Assembly: GCA_024277285.1 (NCBI GenBank)
Contig: JAJRVM010000328.1
Coordinates: forward strand, 1-15,726
Source of the DNA: Planctomycetota bacterium
GTDB lineage: Bacteria > Planctomycetota > Planctomycetia > Pirellulales > Pirellulaceae
Direction of reading: 5' to 3'
Length of the DNA: 15,726 bases
In this document: piece by piece, positions 1 to 7,026 of the stretch
How positions within the stretch are numbered: the first letter of the stretch is position 1
Layout: each line of letters starts with the position of its first letter
Translations under genes and position numbers: made by a program
Notes under the pieces: model-generated
What the model was told of the DNA's origin: nothing
The model's input: the letters and a program-made list of their open reading frames with translations, nothing else
The model's database searches: none

Positions 1-90
1 ACTGGTTGTTCTTCCCTCATCCATCCAGTGAAGTGTGCGGTGTCGATGGGCGGTCATCGGCGGGCGGTCAAGCGTCAACAGGCGGTATAT

Positions 91-185
91 TGACACGCTG
101 GACCGCATATTGACACACCGGACAGTGACACACCGGACAGTGACACACCGGACAGTGACACACCGGACAGTGACACGCTGAACCA
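91..185. repeat. 15-bp tandem repeat, intergenic
   Basis: The unit TGACACACCGGACAG occurs four times without mismatch at 111-170. Diverged copies beginning TGACACGCTG flank it at 91-105 and 171-185. The left flank also contains two related 20-bp blocks ending in ATATTGACAC. There are no spacers between the units, so this is a minisatellite and not a CRISPR array. Confidence 0.95.
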
Positions 186-528
186 TTGGCGCCCCGAGAC
201 AGGGGATCTTACGCTTGCGGGAGGTTTTTCTACGCCAGACGCGACAGCTTCGCTCGATAGAGCAGCTTTGCCAAATGTGGCATCGCGGCTATGACATGAG
301 ACACGATGACACGAAGCCAACTTGATTGCGGCAGCGTGTGGGCATGCACAGGCGTGGCACTCACGACTGCGGCGTGCAGCTTGGCTGAGTGCTGGCTATG
401 TGTCGGCGCGGGCGTTTTGAAAGCTTTCCTATTTACCTGGCGTTACCTCATCCTTGAAGCGTGCCGGCACAATCGGTACGCGGCGGGGATTCCGCAGCAT
501 CGCTTCGCTGTTTTTTTCCTCGTCCGTA

Positions 529-556
529 TTGCATGGTAGCAGTGCTTCGCTATATT
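529..556 (+). promoter_or_regulatory. Candidate sigma-70-type promoter for the tRNA-tuf transcript
   Basis: A TTGCAT hexamer at 529-534 is separated by 16 bp from TATATT at 551-556. This lies about 30 bp upstream of the first tRNA, a sensible place for a start site near 563. It is a consensus match only; promoter preferences of this lineage are poorly known to me. Confidence 0.4.
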
Positions 557-586
557 TACTGGTTTTCATCAATGGAATGAATATGG

Positions 587-659
587 GCCAGCGTAGCTCA
601 ACTGGCAGAGCAGTTGATTTGTAATCAACAGGTTGTGGGTTCAAGTCCCTCCGCTGGCT
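587..659 (+). tRNA. tRNA-Thr (UGU)
   Basis: A full cloverleaf is present. The acceptor stem is GCCAGCG (587-593) with CGCTGGC (652-658), and the anticodon stem GTTGA/TCAAC encloses TTTGTAA with anticodon TGT at 620-622. The discriminator is T659 and no CCA is encoded. The T stem (635-639 with 647-651) has an apparent T636-T650 mismatch. It is the first tRNA of a four-gene cluster and has the same identity as E. coli thrU in the matching operon. Confidence 0.95.
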
Positions 660-742
660 TCGCGATGAAGGGTGCAAGTGTTTGGGCTCAGGCGTGCCGC
701 CAGCGCGCTTCGCAGCGTACTCCGTGGCGTGCAGCTACACAA

Positions 743-782
743 GTTTTTGCTGACGCACGCTTGTTTTTGCTGACGCACGCTG
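743..782. repeat. 20-bp direct tandem duplication between tRNA genes
   Basis: GTTTTTGCTGACGCACGCT occurs twice head to tail (from 743 and from 763) in the spacer between tRNA-Thr and tRNA-Tyr. The two 20-bp units differ only at their last base. Nothing else recognisable lies in this 138-bp spacer. Confidence 0.9.
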
Positions 783-797
783 GCGAGCAGTGACAAC

Positions 798-879
798 GGG
801 GGGTTTCCCGAGCGGTCAAAGGGGTCAGACTGTAAATCTGATGGCAACGCCTTCGCAGGTTCGAATCCTGCACCCCCCA
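798..879 (+). tRNA. tRNA-Tyr (GUA)
   Basis: This is a class II tRNA of 82 nt with a long variable arm. The acceptor stem is GGGGGGT (798-804) with ACCCCCC (872-878), and the discriminator is A879. Anticodon stem TCAGA/TCTGA encloses CTGTAAA, anticodon GTA at 832-834. The T arm contains GGTTCGAATCC. CCA is not encoded. It matches the second position (tyrU) of the E. coli tufB operon. Confidence 0.96.
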
Positions 880-1065
880 TTTATATGTGTATTTTTATTG
901 ATTGATAATGCAGCCGAGTGCGGCATGAACCAAAGCGAGTGGCGTGCAGGCAGTGCCTGTGCAGTTGGCTCACAAGGTGGCCAAAGCGGAAAGGTTTATC
1001 GAGGCGTTCGCTGATTGGAACGTCTGATTGGGGCGTCAAGGATTGCGAGCAGTCCGGTAGGAGAT

Positions 1066-1136
1066 GCGGGTGTAGCTCAGTGGCAGAGCCACAGCCTTCC
1101 AAGCTGAAGACGAGGGTTCGATTCCCTTCACCCGCT
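1066..1136 (+). tRNA. tRNA-Gly (UCC)
   Basis: The acceptor stem is GCGGGTG (1066-1072) with CACCCGC (1129-1135), discriminator T1136. The anticodon loop is CTTCCAA with TCC at 1098-1100, and the T arm contains GGTTCGATTCC. The outermost anticodon-stem pair is A1091-A1107, a mismatch where most tRNA-Gly have a pair. CCA is not encoded. It matches the third position (glyT) of the E. coli tufB operon. Confidence 0.95.
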
Positions 1137-1147
1137 CTTGCGTGTCG

Positions 1148-1220
<73 letters not shown>

Positions 1221-1323
1221 CCTTTGTGGATAGGTAGTTTAACCTGTAGAGTTTTTTCTTAATTCGCTGTGTTGTGTTTAGCGTTGATCGCGAACAGCAT
1301 CCGTAATTTAGGTGTGGAAAGCA

Positions 1324-2520
1324 ATGGCCAAGGATACATTCAAACGAGACAAGCCGCACGTTAATGTGGGTACGATCGGTCACATCGATCATGGTAAAAC
1401 GACTCTTACCGGTGCTATCCTGGCGGTTCAGGCCGTCAAGGGGCTGGCTGAGTTCAAGTCCTATGCGGACATCGCCAAGGGCGGTACCGTGCGTGACCAG
1501 ACCAAGACGGTGACCATCGCCGTAGCGCATGTCGAGTACGAGACGGAAAACCGTCACTATGCTCACATTGACTGCCCGGGGCACGCGGACTTCATTAAGA
1601 ACATGATCACCGGTGCCGCGCAGATGGACGGAGCGATTCTGGTCGTTTCGGCCGCGGATGGCCCGATGCCGCAAACCAAGGAGCACGTTCTGTTGGCTCG
1701 TCAGGTAGACGTGCCGGCGATCGTCGTGTTTCTGAATAAAGTCGACTTGGTCGACGACGAGGAATTGCTCGATCTGGTCGAAATGGAAGTTCGCGAACTG
1801 TTGACCAAGTACGACTTCCCTGGCGACGATCTGCCGATCGTGCGTGGTGCCGCGTTGAAGGCGTATCAGAACCCGAAAGATGACGACGCCAACAAGTGCA
1901 TTGGCGAGCTGATGGACGCGATTGACGGGTACATCCCCGAGCCAGAGCGTATCGTGGACAAGCCCTTCCTGATGGCCATCGAAGACGTCTTCTCGATCGA
2001 AGGTCGTGGTACGGTGGCGACCGGTCGTATCGAGCGTGGGATCGTTCACGTTGGCGACGAAGTCGAGATCGTTGGGCTGCACCCCGAGAACCGCAAGACG
2101 ACCTGTACGGGTGGCGAGATGTTTCGCAAGTTGCTTGATGAAGGTCAGGCTGGCGACAATGTTGGTTGCTTGTTGCGTGGTGTTAAGCGAGACGAGATCG
2201 AACGCGGCCAAGTTTTGGCTAAGCCTGGTTCGATCACGCCGCACACGCAATTTGAAGCCGAAGTGTACTGCCTGTCGAAAGACGAAGGTGGTCGTCACAC
2301 GCCGTTCTTCAGTGGCTATCGGCCGCAGTTTTACTTCCGTACGACCGACGTCACCGGGACCGCCGATTTGGTCGATGCCGAGATGTGCATGCCTGGCGAT
2401 AACGTCAAGGTGACGGTGTCACTGCATAAGTCGATTGCCATGGATGACGGCGTTCGTTTCGCGATTCGCGAGGGTGGCCGAACGGTCGGCTCGGGCGTCG
2501 TCACGAAGATCATTGAATAA
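1324..2520 (+). CDS. tuf: Translation elongation factor Tu
   Basis: EF-Tu is the GTPase that delivers aminoacyl-tRNA to the ribosomal A site. The 398-residue product has the usual family length. Nucleotide-binding motifs are in order: GHIDHGKT at residues 19-26, DCPGH at 83-87 with the catalytic His87, NKVD at 138-141, and a G5 loop reading AAL at 176-178 where many bacteria have SAL. Domains 2 and 3 follow, with [21 protein letters not shown] and MPGDN, ending VVTKIIE. I chose ATG 1324, preceded by GGAAAG, because the family begins MAKDTF; an in-frame GTG at 1312 would add four unlikely residues. It follows the tRNA cluster and is probably co-transcribed with it. Identification is certain; whether the genome has a second tuf cannot be seen. 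Confidence 0.98.
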   Translation: MAKDTFKRDKPHVNVGTIGHIDHGKTTLTGAILAVQAVKGLAEFKSYADIAKGGTVRDQTKTVTIAVAHVEYETENRHYAHIDCPGHADFIKNMITGAAQMDGAILVVSAADGPMPQTKEHVLLARQVDVPAIVVFLNKVDLVDDEELLDLVEMEVRELLTKYDFPGDDLPIVRGAALKAYQNPKDDDANKCIGELMDAIDGYIPEPERIVDKPFLMAIEDVFSIEGRGTVATGRIERGIVHVGDEVEIVGLHPENRKTTCTGGEMFRKLLDEGQAGDNVGCLLRGVKRDEIERGQVLAKPGSITPHTQFEAEVYCLSKDEGGRHTPFFSGYRPQFYFRTTDVTGTADLVDAEMCMPGDNVKVTVSLHKSIAMDDGVRFAIREGGRTVGSGVVTKIIE

Positions 2521-2548
2521 TTCGGCCTTGGGCTGGTCGTGCCGGTGT

Positions 2549-2573
2549 CGCTCGGGCCCCTTCAGCCCGAGCG
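2549..2573 (+). terminator. Stem-loop after tuf
   Basis: CGCTCGGGC (2549-2557) pairs perfectly with GCCCGAGCG (2565-2573) around a 7-nt loop, starting 28 bp after the tuf stop. No T run follows, so it is not a classical intrinsic terminator. It could weaken read-through, stabilise the tuf mRNA 3' end or mark a processing site before tRNA-Trp. Confidence 0.45.
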
Positions 2574-2609
2574 TCGTGGTGGCGAGACGCGGCCGTGTAA
2601 GGATCATGC

Positions 2610-2685
2610 AGGGGTGTAGCTCAATTGGCAGAGCGCTGGTCTCCAAAACCAGAGGTTGCGAGTTCGATTCCCGCCGCCCCTGCCA
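2610..2685 (+). tRNA. tRNA-Trp (CCA), with encoded 3' CCA
   Basis: The acceptor stem is AGGGGTG (2610-2616) with CGCCCCT (2675-2681), discriminator G2682, followed by an encoded CCA at 2683-2685. Anticodon stem CTGGT/ACCAG encloses CTCCAAA, anticodon CCA at 2643-2645. Six T residues follow immediately (2686-2691), so the GC-rich acceptor region plus this run might give partial termination. Position between tuf and secE is common in bacteria. It is the only one of the five tRNAs here with a templated CCA. Confidence 0.96.
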
Positions 2686-2839
2686 TTTTTTAGTCCGTCA
2701 CGACAATAACGACATGATGTTCGACTTGTGCCTCTAGTTGGCTGGCGGTCCTGCTAGCCGTTGCGAGCTTGGTGGCTCGTGGTTGTTGACTGAGAGCGCG
2801 GTGGGACAACGGGTCGTCGAGAGATGTGTGGATCACCAG

Positions 2840-3271
2840 ATGGGTAAGGAAAAGACGTTGACGGCCGGATCGCTGTTTGCCGAGCTCTTTCAGTTCGGTG
2901 TATACAAGCGAAGTCAGGGACGGATCGCCCGCCAGGTGACCTGCGCCACGATTTGGGTGACGTTTGCACTCGGTGCATGGCGCGCATGGGTCAACCTGAG
3001 CGGCAGTTCAAGCACGCGTTACCTGATTGGCGGCGCCATTTTGGCGTTCGGCGTTTGGATCGGCTACCGCGTGGTCAACGTGCCACAGTTTGCTGACTTC
3101 TTGATCGCGGTCGAAGCCGAAATGAACAAGGTTTCATGGCCTTCGCGTGCCGAATTGATTCGGAGCTCGATCGTCGTGATTTTCGTCATTTTCCTGTTGG
3201 CGTCCGTGCTGTTTGGTTATGACCTGATTTGGCAATCTTTATTTAAGCTTATCGGCGTGCGGCCTGGTTAG
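2840..3271 (+). CDS. secE: Protein translocase subunit SecE (three-span form)
   Basis: SecE is the clamp-like subunit that holds together the SecYEG channel in the cytoplasmic membrane. The predicted protein has 143 residues. Hydrophobic segments are visible at about 34-51, 62-79 and 110-136. The family hallmark, an amphipathic helix plus hinge (AEMNKVSWPSRAELIRS, about 93-109), precedes the last span. This three-span arrangement resembles E. coli SecE; most bacterial SecE proteins have one span. I chose ATG 2840 because MGKEKT fits as a cytoplasmic start. The frame is open upstream to a TTG at 2738, but that stretch shows no family features. No strong ribosome site is seen. It lies 61 bp before nusG, the classic secE-nusG pair. 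Confidence 0.93.
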   Translation: MGKEKTLTAGSLFAELFQFGVYKRSQGRIARQVTCATIWVTFALGAWRAWVNLSGSSSTRYLIGGAILAFGVWIGYRVVNVPQFADFLIAVEAEMNKVSWPSRAELIRSSIVVIFVIFLLASVLFGYDLIWQSLFKLIGVRPG

Positions 3272-3320
3272 TTCCACGGGTCAGATGTGATTTCTGCGCG
3301 TGAATTGACGCCCCGAGCCT

Positions 3321-3335
3321 AGAGGTAAAAACGTG
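3321..3335 (+). promoter_or_regulatory. Ribosome binding site and GTG start of nusG
   Basis: AGAGG at 3321-3325 is followed after 7 bp by GTG at 3333. This fixes the start upstream of the repeat-rich extension. No in-frame ATG was found close to the conserved NusG core that could bypass the extension. Confidence 0.7.
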
Positions 3336-4298
3336 ACAAGCGACCCGCAGCCCCAGGACGACCAGGCACCTGCCCCGAGCGACCCTGTGTCCGAGGTTGA
3401 TAGCGCGTCCGAGGTGGATAGCGTGGCAGAGCAACCTGTTGCCGCTGATAGTGTTGCCGCTGATAGTGTTGCCGCTGATAGTGTTGCCGCTGATAGTGTT
3501 GCCGCTGATAGTGTTGCCGCGAGTGATCGGCAGGAGGAGAGCGAAGCAGGGCAGCCTGAGAGTGAGGAAGCCGGTGACGCCGCCGGCTCGACAGCCGAGG
3601 CCACTGCGGTTGATGACGCGAGCGCATCGTCGGCCGTCGAAACGACGTCGAGCGTAGAGGAACCGAGCATAGAAGAACCGAGCGTAGAAGAACCGAGCGT
3701 AGAAGAGCCGAGCGTAGAAGAGCCGAGCGTAGAAGAGCCGGCCGAAGAGGATGAAAACGTCAAGCAGTGGTACATTCTGAAGGTACAGGTGAATCGCGAG
3801 GAGTCGATTCGTCGCGCGTTGGAGCGGCGGATTAAGGTCGCTGGGCTCGATGAATTTGTAGGTGATATTGTTGTGCCGACCGAGGACGTGGCGGAGTTCA
3901 ACAAGAACGGCAAGCGGCGCATCGTAAAGAAGAAGCTGTATCCCGGCTACATCATGATCAACCTGGTGTTGAATGACGACACGTGGTTTTTGGTACGTGA
4001 GACACCGGGCATTGGGGACTTTACCGGCTCGGCCGGCAAGCCGACGCCGATGGAAGCGCACGAAGTGGCGCGCATTATAAAGGCCTCGGCGGGCGATGCT
4101 TTGGGTGAGGCGCCGGTCAAGACCGCGATCCCATTCAAGCCGGGTGATCGGGTACGCGTCAAGGAAGGGTATTTCGAGAATTTTGAAGGGGATGTCGAGA
4201 CGATTGACGAGGCGAATGGCCGTATCACGGTCATGATCAACATATTCGGTCGTTCGACACCGGTTGAATTAGAACATTGGCAAGTCGAGTCGGTTTGA
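3333..4298 (+). CDS. nusG: Transcription termination/antitermination factor NusG with long repeat-rich N-terminal extension
   Basis: NusG binds the RNA polymerase clamp through its NGN domain and links polymerase to Rho or to ribosomal S10 through its KOW domain. The product is 321 residues, against about 180 in E. coli. The NGN domain starts near residue 144 (KQWYILKV) and includes VVPTEDV and KKLYPGYIMINL. The KOW domain runs from about 268 (FKPGDRVRVKEGYF) through FGRSTPVELE to the end. Residues 1-143 are low complexity and acidic: two SEVDS(A/V) units, five VAADS units (36-60) and about six EEPSV-type units (107-136). The underlying DNA is tandem 15- and 18-bp repeats. The extension is probably disordered; a role for it is not known to me. 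The frame is uninterrupted, so it appears translated. Confidence 0.96.
   Translation: MTSDPQPQDDQAPAPSDPVSEVDSASEVDSVAEQPVAADSVAADSVAADSVAADSVAADSVAASDRQEESEAGQPESEEAGDAAGSTAEATAVDDASASSAVETTSSVEEPSIEEPSVEEPSVEEPSVEEPSVEEPAEEDENVKQWYILKVQVNREESIRRALERRIKVAGLDEFVGDIVVPTEDVAEFNKNGKRRIVKKKLYPGYIMINLVLNDDTWFLVRETPGIGDFTGSAGKPTPMEAHEVARIIKASAGDALGEAPVKTAIPFKPGDRVRVKEGYFENFEGDVETIDEANGRITVMINIFGRSTPVELEHWQVESV
3390..3425. repeat. 18-bp tandem duplication within nusG
   Basis: TCCGAGGTTGATAGCGCG (3390-3407) is followed directly by TCCGAGGTGGATAGCGTG (3408-3425). It keeps the frame and encodes SEVDSA SEVDSV just before the VAADS repeats. Confidence 0.85.
3438..3520. repeat. 15-bp in-frame tandem repeat within nusG (VAADS)
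   Basis: GTTGCCGCTGATAGT occurs five times without mismatch (3438-3512), followed by the first 8 bases of a sixth copy. Each unit encodes VAADS. The perfect identity at synonymous positions points to recent expansion by slippage or unequal exchange. Confidence 0.96.
3650..3739. repeat. 15-bp in-frame tandem repeat within nusG (EEPSV)
   Basis: There are six units of GAGCGTAGAAGARCC type. The first three carry small variants (GTAGAGGAACC, ATAGAAGAACC, GTAGAAGAACC) and the last three, at 3695-3739, are identical. They encode S(V/I)EEP. The gradient from variant to identical units suggests growth at the 3' side. Confidence 0.95.
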
Positions 4299-4360
4299 GT
4301 TGCAGGCAGTCGCTTGCGAGTTGCAATCGGTTTGGACGAAGTGATTGAGTCACGAAAACC

Positions 4361-4789
4361 ATGGCAAAAAAGCTAGTTGGACAAGCGAAGTTTCAAGTCC
4401 CCGGCGGGCAGGCGACTCCAGCGCCTCCGGTCGGTACATCGCTTGGTAGATTCGGTATCAATCTGGGGCAGTTTGTACAGCAGTTCAACGATCGAACCAA
4501 AGAGTACAACGGCACGCCGATCCCCGTCATTGTCAGCGTCTACAATGACCGGACATTCGATTTCGTGACCAAGAGTCCTCCGGCCGCGTCGCTCCTAAAG
4601 CAAGCGGCCGGCATCGCAAAGGGCTCGGGGGTCCCACACGTCGAGAAGGTGGGCACGGTGACACGGGCGCAAATTGACGACATCTGTCAGAAAAAAATAG
4701 CCGACCTGAATGCCAGCGATCTGGAAAATGCTCGACGCATGATTGAGGGTATGGCGCGCAGTATGGGGTTGGAGGTTATCGAAGGGTAG
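4361..4789 (+). CDS. rplK: 50S ribosomal protein L11
   Basis: L11 binds 23S rRNA at the GTPase-associated centre at the base of the ribosomal stalk. The 142-residue length is typical. The N-terminal domain contains the proline-rich PAPPVGTSLGRFGINLGQF segment (about 21-39), where many bacteria have PVGxALGQxGVN; as I recall, the TSLG(R/K)FG(I/V)N form occurs in planctomycetes. The C-terminal rRNA-binding domain has TKSPPAASLLKQAAG, KGSGVPHVEKVG and RMIEGMARSMGLEV. ATG 4361 gives the normal MAKK start, though no strong ribosome site precedes it. Its stop is 2 bp before the rplA start, so the two are probably translationally coupled. Confidence 0.97.
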   Translation: MAKKLVGQAKFQVPGGQATPAPPVGTSLGRFGINLGQFVQQFNDRTKEYNGTPIPVIVSVYNDRTFDFVTKSPPAASLLKQAAGIAKGSGVPHVEKVGTVTRAQIDDICQKKIADLNASDLENARRMIEGMARSMGLEVIEG

Positions 4790-4791
4790 TC

Positions 4792-5469
4792 ATGGCGAAA
4801 CCATCAAAACGTTATACGACCTTGGCCAAGACCGTGCCAGAAGTGCCGTTGTCGCTGGCCAAGGCGATCGAACAACTGAAGAAATTTGGCACGACCAAAT
4901 TTGAACAAACTGTTTAAATCCATATGCGGTTGGGAATCGACCCAAAGCAAGCGGAGCAGATCATTCGTGGTTCGATTGTGCTGCCGCACGGGATCGGCAA
5001 GACTCAATGCGTCATCGTGTTTGCCAAAGGCGACTTGGCCAAGGAGGCCGAGGAAGCGGGCGCGGATGAAGTTGGTCAAGAGGAAATGGCCAAGCGCATT
5101 CAGGACGGCTGGGTCGACTTTGATGCCTGCATCGCAACGCCTGACATGATGGGCGTCGTCGGTCGATTGGGGCGTGTTTTGGGACCGCGTGGCTTGATGC
5201 CGTCGCCCCGGAGCGGCACCGTCACTAAGGACGTCACAAAGATTGTCAAAGAGTACAAGGCGGGCAAGGTCGAGTTCCGTAACGACTCGGGCGGTAACGT
5301 GCACGCAGTGGTTGGCAAACTCGGTTTTGACGATGCAAAATTGCAGGAAAATATCGAGGCGTTTATCGATCGAATCACCGGCATGAAGCCAAATGCCGTG
5401 AAGGGGACTTATGTGCGTGGCGTGACCATTTGTGCCACGATGAGTCCCGGGATTCGTATCGCCGCGTAA
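4792..5469 (+). CDS. rplA: 50S ribosomal protein L1, interrupted by an in-frame TAA at codon 42
   Basis: L1 forms the mobile L1 stalk near the ribosomal E site and, in E. coli, represses the rplK-rplA mRNA. Read from ATG 4792 the frame encodes MAKPSKRY through [12 protein letters not shown], then TAA at 4915-4917, then [14 protein letters not shown] and a complete L1 body ([43 protein letters not shown]) to TAA 5467-5469. Ignoring the stop gives 225 residues, normal for the family. The family has Glu or Asp at the stop position, so one G-to-T change of GAA would explain it. An in-frame ATG at 4924, six bases after the stop, could restart a 181-residue product that lacks the KFxxTV RNA-binding segment; no ribosome site precedes it. 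L1 is dispensable in E. coli, so truncation could be tolerated. Sequencing error is the main alternative. Confidence 0.92.
4915..4917 (+). other. Premature in-frame TAA in rplA
   Basis: The codon order is GAA CAA ACT GTT TAA ATC CAT ATG CGG. Family members read on with Glu or Asp at this place. Sequence similarity to L1 is continuous and in the same frame on both sides, so this is a substitution and not a frameshift. Confidence 0.95.
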
Positions 5470-5546
5470 CAAGCTTGATCGACCCAATGGGGAATCTTCC
5501 ATCTCACCAAACACGTCCCAGCGACCACAAATGTGGCTGATGAATC

Positions 5547-6095
5547 ATGAGTAAATACGTAAAGCAACTGATTTCGCGCGACATCTCCCAACGACTCGAC
5601 GGAGTCGAGGATGCCTTGTTGGTCAATGTGATTGGGATCAATGCCAATCAAACCGTCGTTTTGCGACGGGAATTGCGTGACAAGGACATCAAACTGTTGG
5701 TGGTCAAGAACAGCATGGCGCGGCGTGCCACCGAAGGAACACCGCTGGCACCGGCGTTTGAAGGAGTCGAGGGAACGCTCGCCGTGGTCTGGGGGGGCGA
5801 GGACTTCATTTCGCTCGTCAAAGAAGTTTCGCGACTCGACAAGTCAGCCGACTATGAGCGGTTTGAGGCGCGTGGCGGCGTGATGGACGGCGAGCAACTG
5901 GACGCCGACCGGGTGCGTGAGATCAGCAAATGGCCCAATCGCTTGGAGCAGTTGAGCATTTTGTCCGGCCAGATGTTGGCCCCAGGTGCGGCATTGGTGT
6001 CGCAGTTGCTCGCCCCTGGTGGCGCCTTGGCGAGCCAGATCGAGCAAAAATCGGAACAGTCGGAAGAGTCGGAAGAGAGCGAGTCGGACCAATAG
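5547..6095 (+). CDS. rplJ: 50S ribosomal protein L10
   Basis: L10 anchors the L7/L12 dimers to the ribosome, forming the stalk. The product has 182 residues. The N-terminal rRNA-binding domain includes ALLVNVIGINANQTVVLRRE and KLLVVKNSMARRAT (about 23-60), then TLAVVWGGEDF. The C-terminal helix that carries L7/L12 is represented by residues about 130-165. The protein ends in an acidic Ser/Glu tail (SEQSEESEESESD) encoded by short 9-bp-like repeats. ATG 5547 gives MSKYVKQLI, which fits the family; the Shine-Dalgarno signal is weak. It lies 77 bp after rplA. No convincing L10 autoregulatory leader was identified in that gap. Confidence 0.96.
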   Translation: MSKYVKQLISRDISQRLDGVEDALLVNVIGINANQTVVLRRELRDKDIKLLVVKNSMARRATEGTPLAPAFEGVEGTLAVVWGGEDFISLVKEVSRLDKSADYERFEARGGVMDGEQLDADRVREISKWPNRLEQLSILSGQMLAPGAALVSQLLAPGGALASQIEQKSEQSEESEESESDQ

Positions 6096-6444
6096 CCACA
6101 CAATCCCAGCAACTCGATCCACGGGGGATTTGAGTTTGCTGAACGCCGGCAGGTCGGCGGCCAGACTGCCGACACTGCATTTTGCCGACACTGCATTTTG
6201 CCGACACTGCATTTTGCCGACACTGCATTTTGCCGACACTGTGTCTTGCCGATACCGCAGATGGCCACTACGGAAGACGACCCATACTGACGAGAGTTAC
6301 GAAACCTAAAGATTTTGGGCAGCCGCGAGCGTCGCTCTGGTACTGCCGAGATACCATTCAACGTTCATCATAACCGGTACGCTGCAGCGATTGGTGTCGC
6401 TCTCGCGTGACGCCGGAGTATTTCGAGAAAGGGAACCATCCGCC
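6096..6444. other. 349-bp non-coding spacer between rplJ and rplL
   Basis: No protein gene is supported; open frames across it are translations of the 16-bp repeat at 6168-6247. The right part (6248-6444) holds no clear promoter. A 5-bp inverted pair TGGTA/TACCA (6338-6356) is too weak to call. The usual rplJ-rplL spacer is much shorter, so much of this is probably accreted sequence or an rplL-specific leader. Confidence 0.6.
6168..6247. repeat. 16-bp tandem repeat in the rplJ-rplL spacer
   Basis: GCCGACACTGCATTTT occurs four times without mismatch (6168-6231). A fifth unit ending GTGTCTT (6232-6247) and a decayed start of a sixth (GCCGATACCGC) follow. The 16-bp period is not a multiple of three, in keeping with a non-coding position. 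Confidence 0.96.
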
Positions 6445-6870
6445 ATGTCTGACGATACTGCCACAATGGAAACTGCCACAATAGAATTTTCGGACGCCGC
6501 CAAGGAATTGGGCGACAAGATTGCCGGCCTGACGCTCAAGGAAGCGAAGGAGCTGAGCGACTACTTGAAAGAAGAACATGGCATCGAGCCCGCCGCTGGC
6601 GGTGGTGTTATCATGGCAGCTCCGGGCGCCGGTGACGGTGGCGCGGAGGCTGAGGAGCAGACGGAATTCGACGTCGTGATGACCGGCTTTGGCGACAAGA
6701 AGCTAAACGTCGTGAAGCTGGTGAAGACCCTGACGGGTTCGACATTGATGGAATCGAAGAAGTTGGTCGAAAGCGCGCCGGTTGCCATCAAGGAAAAAGT
6801 CTCGAAGGAAGAGGCCGAGAAGGTCAAGGCCGAACTGGAAGAGGCTGGCGCGTCGGTTGAACTCAAGTAA
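6445..6870 (+). CDS. rplL: 50S ribosomal protein L7/L12
   Basis: L7/L12 is the multicopy stalk protein that recruits and activates translational GTPases. From ATG 6445 the product has 141 residues. The N-terminal dimerisation domain ([20 protein letters not shown], about 15-34) is followed by the Ala/Gly-rich hinge and a C-terminal domain ([19 protein letters not shown] to the final ASVELK). The usual GLGLKEAK stretch reads GSTLMESK here, a lineage or strain difference in the factor-binding face. GAAAGGGA at 6426-6433 supports this start. An in-frame start at 6391 would add 18 unconserved residues. A 15-bp duplication near the start adds [10 protein letters not shown] before the conserved part; ATG 6466 lies within it and is an alternative start. 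Confidence 0.96.
   Translation: MSDDTATMETATIEFSDAAKELGDKIAGLTLKEAKELSDYLKEEHGIEPAAGGGVIMAAPGAGDGGAEAEEQTEFDVVMTGFGDKKLNVVKLVKTLTGSTLMESKKLVESAPVAIKEKVSKEEAEKVKAELEEAGASVELK
6456..6485. repeat. 15-bp in-frame tandem duplication at the rplL 5' end
   Basis: ACTGCCACAATGGAA (6456-6470) is followed by ACTGCCACAATAGAA (6471-6485). The units encode TATME and TATIE and differ at one base. The length is again 15 bp and the frame is kept. Confidence 0.9.
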
Positions 6871-6893
6871 CTCTGCCGATCCTGGAATCAACA

Positions 6894-6926
6894 GCCCCGC
6901 CGGCCCGTTGAAGGGTGCTGCGGGGT
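6894..6926 (+). terminator. Possible attenuator-like hairpin between rplL and rpoB
   Basis: CCCCGC (6895-6900) pairs with GCGGGG (6920-6925). An inner GCCC/GGGT helix lies around GTTGAA, and a G-T closing pair is possible outside. There is no downstream T run. The location matches the partial terminator known between rplL and rpoB in E. coli. Confidence 0.3.
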
Positions 6927-6978
6927 AGAGGTTGAACGCCGCTTGATTTTCAACATCCTGCAGTGCAAGCGTTTGTTC

Positions 6979-7026
6979 GTGCTTGTGTTGGCGCGTGCTG
7001 GTGTTAGCGCGTGCTGGTGTTGGCTT
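6979..7026. repeat. 16-bp tandem repeat upstream of rpoB
   Basis: There are three units of GTGCTGGTGTTAGCGC type at 6979-6994, 6995-7010 and 7011-7026, with two to three differences between copies. This is the same period as the repeat in the rplJ-rplL spacer but an unrelated sequence. Confidence 0.88.

Larger units (their letters stand above)
1..586. other. Non-coding region upstream of the tRNA cluster
   Basis: No convincing protein gene is seen here. The short open frames on both strands have no recognisable motifs, and one is simply a translation of the tandem repeat at 91-185. The stretch holds that 15-bp minisatellite and, near its right end, a candidate promoter for the tRNA-tuf unit. 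No end of an upstream gene could be recognised. Confidence 0.6.

Noticed and set aside
91..185. CRISPR array
   Set aside because: Units are directly adjacent with no spacers, are only 15 bp, and no cas-like gene is nearby. The same applies to the array at 6168-6247.
306..539. Small 77-codon gene upstream of the tRNA cluster
   Set aside because: No ribosome site, no recognisable domain, and it overlaps the candidate promoter region; similar short frames occur on the other strand.
3249..4061. A 270-codon minus-strand open frame opposite nusG with pentapeptide-like repeats
   Set aside because: The repeats are the antisense reading of the nusG minisatellites; NusG itself is clearly coded on the + strand.
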